Positions 39,545-47,550 are shown, counted from the first letter of the stretch. The stretch: DNA of 47,550 nt from Streptomyces sp. H27-H1 (GCF_026627445.1 NZ_JAPNLJ010000051.1:1-47550); one strand, 5' to 3'. Notes: generated by a model not told the origin, from the sequence alone. Program-made: numbers and translations.

Positions 39545-41565
39545 GTGAGAACGAGAACACGGGTCCCGCGGGTCCCGCCTGGGGCTGGGAGCCGGTGCCG
39601 CACGGCGGCGAGTACGACTCCGACGCGACGGCCTTCGTGAAACTGCCGCAGGACATGCTGGACGCGCTCGGCACCGGAGAGCCCCTCGCGGCCCCCGGGC
39701 ACGGCTACGTGCCGCCGCCGATGATCGTGCCGCTGGGCACGGCCAGTACGGATCCGGCGGCCACGGGAACGTGGACGATCCCGGTGCAGTGGCCGGAAGC
39801 GGGTGGAGCGGTCCCCGCGGACTCGGGTGCCCCGGCCCCGGGGGCCCAGGCGCGGGCGCCGATCCCGGCGTCGGTACCGATCCCGGCGTCGGTGGCCGCG
39901 GCGTTCGCGGAGCAGGCGGCGGAGCCCGTGGCCGAGCCCTACGCCGAACCTGTCGCGGAGTCCTACGAGGAGCCGTTCGCCGAGCCCTTCGCGGAACCCT
40001 TCGCGGGGATTCCGGTCGCCGCGCACGAATCGTCGGAGACCGCCGAGTGGCGCTTCCCCGAGGCGGCGGCGAGCGACGTGTGGACCCCGGGCGGTACGGG
40101 CGACACGGGCAGCTACGGGCATTTCGCGGCCTCGGCCGACTGGAGCCAGGCCCCCGCGACGCTGCCGGGCGGGGCCGCGGCTCCGTGGGCGACGCATCCG
40201 GACTTCGAGAGTGTGCGCGGGTACGTGGCGCAGCAGCCGGGCGGCGGGGACGGCGGGGGTGAGGACGGGCCGGGCGCGCTCGGCTCCGACCCGCTGGGGT
40301 CCGCGGGGCTCGACTCCGACCCGCTCGGATCCGACCCGCTCGGATCCGGGGTGCTTCCCGGGGCTTCCGCCGCGGGCGGCGCATTCTTCGGCTCGGCCCT
40401 GGGGCGCGGACCGCGCGTCCTGGGCGGCCCGGGGGTCGGTACCCCGCTGGACGGAGAGCCGGGCTACCCGGCCCCGCACGACATCGAAGCCGCCCACGGC
40501 CCGGCGCCGGTGCCGGACTCGGGGGAGCGGCCGCATCCGGGGAACGACGGCGAAGCCGGGGCCGAAGCCGGGGCCGAAGCCGGGGACCGGGCCGGAGCCG
40601 GGGTCGCGGAGGCGGAGCAGGGCGGCGACGGAGCCGTACCGGCCGCCGGCGAAGCCGGGGCCGCGCCCGCGCCGGGTACCGAGGACACCGGCCTGGCTGT
40701 CGCGACCGCTTCGGCGGGGACGGCCGAAGGGGTTCCGGGCGAGGGGGAGACGTACGAGGAAGAAGCCGCCGACGGGGCGGACGCCGCGGCCGTCACCCAT
40801 CACGAGCACCCGTCCGCGTCCTACGTCCTGCGCGTCAACGGGGCCGACCGCCCCGTCACCGGCGCGTGGATCGGCGAGTCCCTCCTCTACGTGCTGCGCG
40901 AGCGCCTCGGCCTCGCCGGCGCCAAGGACGGCTGCTCGCAGGGCGAATGCGGCGCGTGCGCCGTACAGGTCGACGGCCGGCTCGTCGCCTCCTGCCTCGT
41001 CCCGGCGGCGACCGCGGCGGGCAGCGAGGTCCGGACCGTGGAAGGTCTCGCCACCGACGGGGAACTGTCGGACGTGCAAGAGGCGTTGTGCAGGTCGGGT
41101 GCGGTGCAGTGCGGGTTCTGCGTACCCGGCATGGCCATGACCATCCACGACCTGCTGGAAGGCAACCACGCCCCCAGCGAGCTGGAGACCCGCCGGGCAC
41201 TGTGCGGCAACCTCTGCCGCTGCTCGGGCTACTCGGGCGTCATCGAGGCCGTGCGCGAGGTCGTGGCCGAGCGCGGCTCGGCTGCGGAAGCAGCCGCCGT
41301 GGCCTCCGCCGAGGCACGGATCCCGCACCAGGCGCTGCCCGGCGAGGGCGGCATCCACGGGATGCAGGGGAGCCACGGGATGCAGGGGACTCAAGGGGCT
41401 CAGGGGAACCTGGGCAGCCAGGGCAACGACGGCCACACGGGCAACGACGGCCACACGGGCAACGACGGCAACACGGGCAACGACGGCAACACGGGCAACG
41501 ACGGCAACACGGGCAACGACGGCCACACAGGCAACGAGGGCAACCACCAGGGAGGCACCGCGTGA
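39541..41565 (+). CDS. Molybdenum hydroxylase 2Fe-2S subunit with long disordered N-terminus and collagen-like tail
   Basis: Small electron-transfer subunit, expected at about 160-200 residues but 674 here. Residues 1-425 are a low-complexity, acidic Pro/Ala/Gly region with EPxAEP-type repeats. The true domain starts at SYVLRVNGADRPV (about 426). The plant-type ferredoxin cluster is CSQGECGAC...C (Cys465, 470, 473 and near 485); the second cluster is CGFC...CGNLCRC (about 524-561). All eight Cys are present. Residues 601-669 are 23 unbroken Gly-X-Y triplets without proline, partly six 18-bp DNA repeats. ATG overlaps the FAD subunit stop (ATGA); the stop overlaps the next GTG. Domain call sure; the tails are novel. 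Confidence 0.88.
   Translation: MSENENTGPAGPAWGWEPVPHGGEYDSDATAFVKLPQDMLDALGTGEPLAAPGHGYVPPPMIVPLGTASTDPAATGTWTIPVQWPEAGGAVPADSGAPAPGAQARAPIPASVPIPASVAAAFAEQAAEPVAEPYAEPVAESYEEPFAEPFAEPFAGIPVAAHESSETAEWRFPEAAASDVWTPGGTGDTGSYGHFAASADWSQAPATLPGGAAAPWATHPDFESVRGYVAQQPGGGDGGGEDGPGALGSDPLGSAGLDSDPLGSDPLGSGVLPGASAAGGAFFGSALGRGPRVLGGPGVGTPLDGEPGYPAPHDIEAAHGPAPVPDSGERPHPGNDGEAGAEAGAEAGDRAGAGVAEAEQGGDGAVPAAGEAGAAPAPGTEDTGLAVATASAGTAEGVPGEGETYEEEAADGADAAAVTHHEHPSASYVLRVNGADRPVTGAWIGESLLYVLRERLGLAGAKDGCSQGECGACAVQVDGRLVASCLVPAATAAGSEVRTVEGLATDGELSDVQEALCRSGAVQCGFCVPGMAMTIHDLLEGNHAPSELETRRALCGNLCRCSGYSGVIEAVREVVAERGSAAEAAAVASAEARIPHQALPGEGGIHGMQGSHGMQGTQGAQGNLGSQGNDGHTGNDGHTGNDGNTGNDGNTGNDGNTGNDGHTGNEGNHQGGTA
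41422..41529 (+). repeat. Six tandem 18-bp coding repeats (GNDGHT/GNDGNT)
   Basis: The unit GGCAACGACGGCCACACG or its AAC variant is repeated six times without gaps inside the 2Fe-2S subunit gene, followed by two degenerate triplets. The near identity of copies suggests recent expansion by slippage. The coded peptide keeps Gly at every third position. Confidence 0.9.
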
Positions 41566-43895
41566 GCGCCCACGACGCGGCGACGGTCCCGGCAGCGGTC
41601 TCCGCACCGGCCCCCGAGGGCGCGGAGCCGTCGGAGTCGGCGGTCCCCCGCGGCATCGGCGCGTCCGTCCCGCACGCCGACACCCGCGCCAAGACCGAGG
41701 GCACCTTCCCCTACGCCGCCGACCTGTGGGCCGAGGGCCTCCTCTGGGCCGCCGTGCTGCGCTCCCCGCACGCCCACGCCCGCATCCTCTCCATCGACAC
41801 CTCCGCCGCCGCCGAAATGCCCGGCGTGCGGGCCGTCGTCACCCACGCCGACGTCCCCGGCGCCACCACGCACGGCCGCCGCATCGCCGACCGGCCCGTC
41901 TTCGCGCACGACGTGGTCCGCCACCACGGCGAGCCCATCGCCGCGGTCGCCGCCGACCACCCGGACACCGCACGCCTCGCGGCCGCCGCGATCGCCGTCG
42001 AGTACGAGCTCCTCGACCCGGTCACCGACCCCGAACAGGCCTTCGGCGCCCCCGACCTGCACCCCGACGGCAACCTGATCCGGCACATCCCGCTGCGCTA
42101 CGGCGACCCCGAAGCCACCGGCGACATCGTCGTCGAGGGCCTCTACCGCATCGGCCGCCAGGACCCCGCCCCCATCGGCGCCGAGGCCGGCCTGGCCGTG
42201 CCGCGGCCCGACGGCGGCGTGGAGATCTACACCGCCTCCACCGATCCGCACACCGACCGCGACCTGGCCGCCGCCTGCTTCGGCCTCGAACCCGACCGGG
42301 TCCGCGTCGTCGTCACCGGAGTCCCGGGCGCCATGGCCGACCGCGAGGACGCGGCGTTCCAGCTCCCGCTCGGCCTCCTCGCCCTGCGCACCGGCTGCCC
42401 GGTCAAACTGGCCGCCACCCGCGAGGAGTCCTTCCTCGGCCACCCCCACCGCCACCCGACACTGCTGCGCTACCGCCACCACGCGGACACGGACGGCCGG
42501 CTGGTCAAGGTCGAGGCCCAGATCCTCATGGACGCCGGCGCCTACGCCGACGCCTCCTCGGAATCCCTGGCCGCGGCCGTGGCCTTCGCATGCGGCCCGT
42601 ACGTGGTCCCGCACGCCTTCGTCGAAGGCTGGGCGGTCCGCACCAACAACCCGCCCTCCGGCCACGTGCGCGGCGAAGGCGCCATGCAGGTCTGCGCGGC
42701 CTACGAGGGCCAGATGGACAAGCTGGCGGCCGCCCTCGGCATGGACGGCGCGGAGCTACGCCTGCGCAACGTCCTGGCCACCGGTGACCTGCTCCCCACC
42801 GGCCAGACCGTCACCTGCCCCGCCCCCGTGGCGGAACTCCTGCGCGCGGTCCGCGACCACGAACTGCCCGCCCTCCCCAAGGACACCCCGGAGGAGGACT
42901 GGCTGCTCCCGGGCGGCCTGGAGGGCGCGGGCGAGCCCGGCGCGGTACGGCGCGGGGTCGGGTACGGGGTCGGCATGGTCCACATGCTCGGCGCGGAGGG
43001 CACCGACGAGGTGTCCACGGCCACGGTGAAGATCGTCGGCGGTTCGGCGACGGTCATCTGCGCGGCGGTCGACACCGGCCAGGGGTTCTCCACGCTCGCC
43101 CGCCAGATCGTCCAGGAGACCCTGGGCGTGGACGAGGTCGTCACGGCCCCGGTCGACACCGACCAGCCGCCGGCGGGCCCGTCGGCGCACGGCCGGCACA
43201 CCTGGGTCTCGGGCGGCGCGGTGGAGCGCGCGGCGAAGATGGTCCGTACGCAGCTCCTCCAGCCGATGGCCCACAAACTCGGTATGTCCACCGAACTCCT
43301 CCAGATCGCGGATGGCCGAATCACGTCGTACGACGGTGCCTTCTCTACGACGGTCGCCGAGGCGATGGAGGGCAAGGAACTCTGGGCGACGGCCCAGTGC
43401 CGCCCGCATCCGACGGAACCGCTGGACGGGGACGGCCAGGGCGACGCCTTCGTCGGCCTCGCGTTCTGCGCGATCCGCGCGGTGGTGGACGTGGACATCG
43501 AGCTCGGCTCGGTGCGCGTCGTCGAACTCGCGGTCGCCCAGGACGTCGGCCGCGTCCTCAACCCCCGCCAGCTGGAAGCCCGTATCGAAGCGGGCGTCAT
43601 CCAGGGCGTGGGCGCGGCCCTGACGGAAAACCTCCGCACGGCCTCCGGCCTGATCCGCCACCCCGACCTGACGGGCTACGCACTCCCGACCTCGCTGGAC
43701 GCCCCGACGGTCCGCATCGTCAAACTCGTAGAGGAACGCGACGTGGTGGCGCCCTTCGGCGCCAAGCCGGCCAGCGCCGTCCCCGTGGTCACGGCCCCGG
43801 CGGCGGTGGCCTCCGCGGTCCGCGCGGCCACGGGCCGCCCGGTCAACAGGCTCCCGATCCGGCCATCGGCGGCGGTGGCGGCGCCCAACTCGTAA
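41562..43895 (+). CDS. Molybdenum hydroxylase large (molybdopterin-binding) subunit, atypical active site
   Basis: Catalytic subunit of a xanthine-dehydrogenase-type enzyme, 777 residues, GTG start overlapping the previous stop (GTGA). The fold is clear: RAKTEGTFPYAADLW, LRSPHAHARILSID, and the three Mo-domain blocks. The hallmark motifs are changed. GGGFGGxE is VPGAMADRED near 248-257. The loop RGFGAPQ is RGEGAMQ near 371-377. The region after GAK, usually GVGEPP with the catalytic Glu, is PASAVP near 732-737. The Arg of RGxG and the PAGPSAHGRHTWVSGGAV block remain. It may bind the cofactor differently, use another chemistry, or be inactive. No cofactor-insertion gene is nearby. Confidence 0.85.
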   Translation: MSAHDAATVPAAVSAPAPEGAEPSESAVPRGIGASVPHADTRAKTEGTFPYAADLWAEGLLWAAVLRSPHAHARILSIDTSAAAEMPGVRAVVTHADVPGATTHGRRIADRPVFAHDVVRHHGEPIAAVAADHPDTARLAAAAIAVEYELLDPVTDPEQAFGAPDLHPDGNLIRHIPLRYGDPEATGDIVVEGLYRIGRQDPAPIGAEAGLAVPRPDGGVEIYTASTDPHTDRDLAAACFGLEPDRVRVVVTGVPGAMADREDAAFQLPLGLLALRTGCPVKLAATREESFLGHPHRHPTLLRYRHHADTDGRLVKVEAQILMDAGAYADASSESLAAAVAFACGPYVVPHAFVEGWAVRTNNPPSGHVRGEGAMQVCAAYEGQMDKLAAALGMDGAELRLRNVLATGDLLPTGQTVTCPAPVAELLRAVRDHELPALPKDTPEEDWLLPGGLEGAGEPGAVRRGVGYGVGMVHMLGAEGTDEVSTATVKIVGGSATVICAAVDTGQGFSTLARQIVQETLGVDEVVTAPVDTDQPPAGPSAHGRHTWVSGGAVERAAKMVRTQLLQPMAHKLGMSTELLQIADGRITSYDGAFSTTVAEAMEGKELWATAQCRPHPTEPLDGDGQGDAFVGLAFCAIRAVVDVDIELGSVRVVELAVAQDVGRVLNPRQLEARIEAGVIQGVGAALTENLRTASGLIRHPDLTGYALPTSLDAPTVRIVKLVEERDVVAPFGAKPASAVPVVTAPAAVASAVRAATGRPVNRLPIRPSAAVAAPNS

Positions 43896-43929
43896 CCTTG
43901 TGACCCTGATTGCACCTGCAACCCAGAAC

Positions 43930-43958
43930 TTGGGCCTGTCGGACTCTGTCGATAGACT
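43930..43958 (+). promoter_or_regulatory. Predicted promoter of the type VII-like operon
   Basis: TTGGGC (43930-43935), exactly 17 bp, TAGACT (43953-43958). The first gene starts at 44041, leaving a leader of about 75 nt with a GGGGAGG ribosome binding site. This is one of the best promoter matches in the window. Confidence 0.6.
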
Positions 43959-44040
43959 GTTTGGGGACACTGGCGACGTGCGTGTGCGAATACGCGCGAA
44001 CGGGTGTGAACGGGGACGACGGGGAGTCGGGGAGGCCATC

Positions 44041-44541
44041 GTGGCAGTGGACTATGGGCCGGGCGTGTTCGGGCTGGACTACGGCGTGGGCGTTGCCTCG
44101 CCGGCGGCTCTGGGCGCGCTCCAGGTCGAATACGAATCGCTGACGGACTACAAGAAGCGGGTCGACGGCCTGCTGTCGAAGCTGGACGGTTCCCCGGCGA
44201 GCGACAAGAAGCTGGCGGACGGCACCCTCCCGGAGAACTCCCTGGGCGAAGGCTTCGCGGAGGCCCAGCGACTGTTCACGGCCTACTCGAACGTGCACAC
44301 GCAGTTGCTCGCACTGTCGAAGGGGCTGGCCGACCAGATCGAGGGACTGGGCATCGCGATCCAGACGGCGGGCCGGGGGTTCGGGGACGTGGACGAGGAC
44401 ACGAAGCGTCGGATGCTGGCGATCAGTGAACAGGCGAAGGCGGACTACGTCCCGGAACGGGACCCGTTGGCGCCGCCGCCCCCGCACAGTTCGGCTTCGC
44501 AGGGAACTGCACCGGGTGCTACGCAGGGTGGTGGCTTCTGA
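44041..44541 (+). CDS. Helical protein of a type VII secretion-like operon
   Basis: Protein of 166 residues, not assigned to a named family. GTG at 44041 (MAVDYGPGVFGLDYGVG) is chosen for the GGGGAGG before it and the promoter placement; an upstream Met at 43900 would start before the promoter. After a Gly-rich start, residues ~28-140 are mostly helical with heptad-like spacing (LQVEYESLTDYKKRVDGLL; GEGFAEAQRLFTAYSNVHTQL), the size of a WXG100-type helix pair. The end is Pro/Ser/Gly-rich. No signal peptide. Its stop overlaps the next ATG (TGATG), so it is coupled to the WXG100-like gene and likely its partner. Confidence 0.75.
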   Translation: MAVDYGPGVFGLDYGVGVASPAALGALQVEYESLTDYKKRVDGLLSKLDGSPASDKKLADGTLPENSLGEGFAEAQRLFTAYSNVHTQLLALSKGLADQIEGLGIAIQTAGRGFGDVDEDTKRRMLAISEQAKADYVPERDPLAPPPPHSSASQGTAPGATQGGGF

Positions 44542-46025
44542 TGGCGACGAACTTCGAGAGCCACACGCACCAGCAGCTCCTGGCCATGCTCCACTCGGCC
44601 AATGCGGAGACCCTCAAGGCGCGCGGCGATCAACTGACGGACGCCGCGGCGATCATCAAGGAGATCGGCGAAAGCCTCAAGGACCACCGGGTCACCGGCT
44701 GGGAGGGCGAGTCGGCCAGGGCCTTCCAGGACTGGGTCAGCCGCACGGGCAACGCGACGCTCCGCCTGAGCGATTACAGCGCCGCGGGCGGCAAGCAGAT
44801 GACGCAGGCCAGCCAGGTCGTCATCGAAGTCAAGGCCAACATGCCGACGTACGACTCGTCGGCGGCCGCCAACCTGAAGGCGGCCCGGGAGTTCCACAAC
44901 GACCCGGATTCGCAGCAGATCGGCCAGCAGGCCAACTCGAAGCTGTCCGGGGACCACCAGCTGGCAGTCCAGCAGATGACGAAGCTGGCGCAGGGGTATG
45001 AGGCTTCGGCTACTGGGATGGAGGTGGCGGAGGTTCCGACATTTCCGAAGTTGCCGGGGATGTTCGTTCCGAAGAACGTTTCCACCGAAATGGCGCGGCC
45101 CGTCTCTGAAGGTGGTTCAACAGGGAGTACTGGAACGGGCGGGGCATCGTCTGTGTCACCTGTGACAGTGGGTCCCACTGGTTCGTCGTATGACGGTGGA
45201 TCAACGGGCGGTTCGGGCGGCGGAGTGCCCGTGACACCGGATCCGGCACCGGGCCCCGCGCCGGCGCCCCCGGACCGCAACGTGGGCACCGGTCTCGATA
45301 CCGTCGGCCCCACCCCGAGCACGACTCTTCCCCCGATCACGGGAGGGCCCGGAGGCCCCAGTCCGGTAGGGCCGGGCGGTGGCGGTCCAGGTGTCGGTCC
45401 CGGAGGATTTCCCCCTCCCCTGACCCTTCCGCCTGTCGGCGGTGTTCCGAAGCCGGGCGGCGGTATCGGTCCTGGCGGCTTCGTTCCCAGAGGAACGGGT
45501 CCTGGCACGAGCGGTCCTGGCGGTATCGGTGGAAAGGCCGGGGGAATTGCCGGTCTGCCTCCGCGCGACAGCGGGATCGTAGGTGGTCGTCCGGTCACGC
45601 CGAGCGGTCCGGGCGCGAGTATTCCGCGGGGCACGGTCATCGGAGGCGAGGGCGCCCAGACAGCCGGCCGCGGTATGGGTATGGGCGGCGGCATGGGGGG
45701 CGGCGGTCCGCACGGCGGTGTCGGCGGTTCCATGGCCGGCCGCCGTCTTGCCACCGAAGCTGGCGGAGTCGTCGGAGGGCGTCAGGCGGGTACTGGTGGT
45801 CGCTCGATCGCTGGTGGTCAGCCGTTCACCCAGGGCGGTTCGGGGCTGGTCCGTGGTGGATCGGGCACCGGCCCCATGGCTGGCCCGATGGGCCGCGGCG
45901 GTGCGGGTGCCCAGCCTCCGGGTCGGCGGGGCAACGGTCAGACGGGTGAACGCGCCGACTACCTGGCCGAGGACGAAGAGACGTGGCAGGGCGACCGTAA
46001 TGTCGTTCCGCCGGTGATCGACTGA
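44541..46025 (+). CDS. WXG100-like type VII secretion protein with Gly/Pro-rich C-terminus
   Basis: Protein of 494 residues. Residues ~1-160 are helical with a W-x-G turn (VTGWEGESARAFQDW, about 50-65) like WXG100 and PPE-type proteins secreted by type VII systems. Residues ~190-470 are a Gly/Pro/Thr-rich disordered region. Near the end stands RADYLAEDEETWQGDRN, with Y-x-x-x-D (YLAED), the general type VII export signal form. No Sec signal peptide. It lies between the small helical protein and a mycosin protease, which supports export through an ESX apparatus. The core ESX genes are not in the window. The function outside the cell is unknown. Confidence 0.8.
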   Translation: MATNFESHTHQQLLAMLHSANAETLKARGDQLTDAAAIIKEIGESLKDHRVTGWEGESARAFQDWVSRTGNATLRLSDYSAAGGKQMTQASQVVIEVKANMPTYDSSAAANLKAAREFHNDPDSQQIGQQANSKLSGDHQLAVQQMTKLAQGYEASATGMEVAEVPTFPKLPGMFVPKNVSTEMARPVSEGGSTGSTGTGGASSVSPVTVGPTGSSYDGGSTGGSGGGVPVTPDPAPGPAPAPPDRNVGTGLDTVGPTPSTTLPPITGGPGGPSPVGPGGGGPGVGPGGFPPPLTLPPVGGVPKPGGGIGPGGFVPRGTGPGTSGPGGIGGKAGGIAGLPPRDSGIVGGRPVTPSGPGASIPRGTVIGGEGAQTAGRGMGMGGGMGGGGPHGGVGGSMAGRRLATEAGGVVGGRQAGTGGRSIAGGQPFTQGGSGLVRGGSGTGPMAGPMGRGGAGAQPPGRRGNGQTGERADYLAEDEETWQGDRNVVPPVID

Positions 46026-47240
46026 GTGGAGCGGACGTTGCACGGGATGCGTATGCGTAAGGCGACCGCGGCCTTGGCGGGCTTCCTGCTGGCCGGGGTC
46101 GCCGCGACGCCGGCTCATGCTGAGACCATTCGGTCTCAGCAGTGGCATCTGACCTCGATGAAGGCCGAAGATATCTGGAAGACCAGCACGGGCAAGGGCG
46201 TCACAATTGCCGTCATCGATAGTGGCGTAGACCATCTCCCAGAGCTGGAAGGGCAAGTTCTCCCAGGAAGGGACTACGCCCCTTCCACCTACAAGGGGGA
46301 CGAGCGGACGGACTGGATGCCGCACGGCTCCAGCATCGCGGCGATCATCGCAGGGACCGGGAAAAACCCCCGTGGCGACGGGGCGTTCGGACTCGCGCCT
46401 GGCGCCAAAATTCTTCCCATCCGTACGCCTCAGGGTGAAAGCGCGTTCGACCCCACCTGGACCCAGGCGATTCGGTATGCCGCGGATTCAGATGCGAAGA
46501 TCATCAACATTTCGATGGCCACATCAGTTGAAGATCCCGCACGGCTTGATGCGGTGAAGTACGCCCTTTCCAAGGGCAAGCTGATTTTTGCTGGCGTTGG
46601 CAATGATGGCGATTCGACCAACGAGGTCATGTACCCGGCGGCGACACCTGGAGTAGTAGGGGTCGGTGCTGTAGACCGGGACGGCAAGGTGACCGCAGAG
46701 TCACAGCATGGCTCCCAGGTTGATCTGGTAGCTCCCGGCATGGAGATTGTCACAGCCTGCTCGACAGGCGACACGGGGCTATGCACGAGCCACGGCACAA
46801 GTGACGCCACCGCCCTCGCCTCCGCCTCAGCCGCACTGATCTGGTCCGCCCATCCCGACTGGACCAACAATCAGGTGCTCCGGGTCCTCATGAACACAGC
46901 CGGCAAGCCCACAGACGGCGCCGCGCGGAGTGACTTCATCGGGTACGGAATCGTCAGGCCCCGCATCGCCGTGGCAACCCCCGGCGACCCCGGCCCCGCG
47001 GACGCCTACCCGCTCCCCGACCTGGCGGCAGCCGGCGGCGGTACCGGGCCCAAGGGTTCGCCCGCGCCCTCCGTGGACGGCAAGACTCCCCAGTCCGGCG
47101 GCGCCGCCACTCCCGCTCCCCAGGCCGACGCGAAGAAGGGCGACGGCAGTGTCCTCCCCTGGCTCGCCCTCGGGCTCGGTGCCTGTGTGGTCATCGGCGG
47201 AGCCGTCACCGCGGTCGCCGTCCGGCGTAGGAGCCGCTGA
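46026..47240 (+). CDS. Type VII secretion-associated subtilisin-like protease (mycosin)
   Basis: Membrane-anchored S8 serine protease of 404 residues facing outside. GTG at 46026 directly follows the previous stop; the ATG at 46047 is another possible start. Signal peptide to about Ala32 (FLLAGVAATPAHA). Catalytic triad: Asp65 in VIDSGVDH, His100 in MPHGSS, Ser259 in HGTSDATA; oxyanion Asn193 in GVGNDG. After a Pro/Ala-rich linker a membrane segment at ~376-397 and RRRSR form the anchor. In mycobacteria mycosins steady and regulate the ESX machine. Between about 46110 and 46760 codon use is clearly richer in A/T-ending codons than its neighbours. Confidence 0.93.
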   Translation: MERTLHGMRMRKATAALAGFLLAGVAATPAHAETIRSQQWHLTSMKAEDIWKTSTGKGVTIAVIDSGVDHLPELEGQVLPGRDYAPSTYKGDERTDWMPHGSSIAAIIAGTGKNPRGDGAFGLAPGAKILPIRTPQGESAFDPTWTQAIRYAADSDAKIINISMATSVEDPARLDAVKYALSKGKLIFAGVGNDGDSTNEVMYPAATPGVVGVGAVDRDGKVTAESQHGSQVDLVAPGMEIVTACSTGDTGLCTSHGTSDATALASASAALIWSAHPDWTNNQVLRVLMNTAGKPTDGAARSDFIGYGIVRPRIAVATPGDPGPADAYPLPDLAAAGGGTGPKGSPAPSVDGKTPQSGGAATPAPQADAKKGDGSVLPWLALGLGACVVIGGAVTAVAVRRRSR

Positions 47241-47294
47241 GCCGCGTAGGGCCGTAGAGCTGTCGGCCGAGTGGGACGGGACTGAGACGGACGA

Positions 47295-47330
47295 CGAATG
47301 GGCGGCACCCCGTGGGGTGCCGCCCATTCG
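47295..47330. terminator. Terminator between the mycosin gene and tRNA-Cys
   Basis: A perfect 17-bp stem (47295-47311 with 47314-47330; arms CGAATGGGCGGCACCCC and its complement) with a 2-nt centre, which will open to a 4-nt or larger loop. It lies 54 bp after the stop and 22 bp from the end of the convergent tRNA gene. Confidence 0.85.
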
Positions 47331-47352
47331 TTCTGCCTGTTCAGGCATCCAG

Positions 47353-47424
47353 AAGCCGTGACCGGAATCGAACCGGCGTAACTCGCTTTGCAGGCGAGTC
47401 CCTAAACCACTCGGGCACACGGCT
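47353..47424 (-). tRNA. tRNA-Cys (GCA)
   Basis: On the minus strand the cloverleaf is complete: acceptor AGCCGTG/CACGGCT, anticodon stem CTCGC/GCGAG around the loop CTGCAAA with anticodon GCA, and T-arm GCCGGTTCGATTCCGGT. The discriminator base is U, the identity base of tRNA-Cys. The CCA end is not encoded. Confidence 0.95.
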
Positions 47425-47550
47425 GGGTGGTGGTGATGTGTATGACCGTACGAGGGTGGGAGCGGGCGCGGAAGGGGTGCGTGGGGCGTGCAATGTGACT
47501 GCCATGCCGCGTTCACAGAGGGGGTGCGGGAGGGGGGAGCAGGGGGTGGG
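47425..47550. other. Right window edge, no gene seen
   Basis: These 126 bp upstream of tRNA-Cys hold no supported gene. They should contain the tRNA promoter on the minus strand; no clear pair of boxes is seen. Confidence 0.4.

Noticed and set aside
41422..41529. Possible CRISPR array from regular 18-bp repeats
   Set aside because: There are no spacers; the units are adjacent and in frame within a gene.
38287..41607. 1106-codon minus-strand frame opposite the molybdenum hydroxylase operon
   Set aside because: Its Val/Ala repeats mirror the 18-bp coding repeats on the other strand; the plus-strand genes are overlapping and have conserved cysteines and motifs.

Overview
The window is a very GC-rich actinobacterial chromosome segment. 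Its gene order matches the Streptomyces core chromosome: paired Ser/Thr kinases (PkaA/PkaB-like), prfB, ftsE-ftsX, a carboxy-terminal protease, smpB, ssrA, then narK, nnaR, a HelD-family helicase, NAD-malic enzyme, HU and murA. GTG starts, leaderless-looking promoters and high G/C at third codon positions agree with Streptomyces. Function calls come from motifs read by eye. No database search was run.

Left part (1-15.2 kb). A teichoic-acid-type glycosyltransferase/glycerophosphotransferase runs off the left edge. Next comes a three-gene carbohydrate ABC importer (lipoprotein plus two permeases, no ATPase), then a 1303-residue protein joining a beta-grasp-like region, an FHA domain and an EccC/FtsK-like ATPase. 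The two kinases are divergent from it. A cluster of a Streptomyces-type intergenic repeat and a 2-oxoglutarate/Fe(II) oxygenase follow.

Middle (15.4-36.6 kb). This is housekeeping: prfB, a small zinc-ribbon membrane protein, ftsEX, an S41 protease, smpB and tmRNA. An MFS transporter and a LysR regulator are divergent, and an intact-ended IS630-family element sits between them. A nitrate module (narK, nnaR with candidate GlnR and OmpR-type sites) follows, then a GNAT acetyltransferase, a CGNR regulator and a HelD-like RNA polymerase recycling ATPase. After that come a candidate structured RNA, malic enzyme, HU, murA, an AlgH/YqgE protein and a DUF3039 protein.

Right part (36.7-47.55 kb). A GH20 hexosaminidase precedes a three-gene molybdenum-hydroxylase operon (FAD, 2Fe-2S and Mo subunits). 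Its 2Fe-2S subunit has a ~425-residue disordered N-terminal extension and a collagen-like Gly-X-Y tail, and its Mo subunit has lost several hallmark active-site motifs. A type VII secretion-type operon follows (helical protein, WXG100-like protein with a YxxxD tail, mycosin), then a terminator and tRNA-Cys.

The least ordinary parts are the FHA/EccC-like ATPase beside the kinases, the atypical molybdenum-hydroxylase operon, the type VII satellite operon, and the regulatory structures around ctpA-smpB, hupA and the RNA upstream of the malic enzyme gene.
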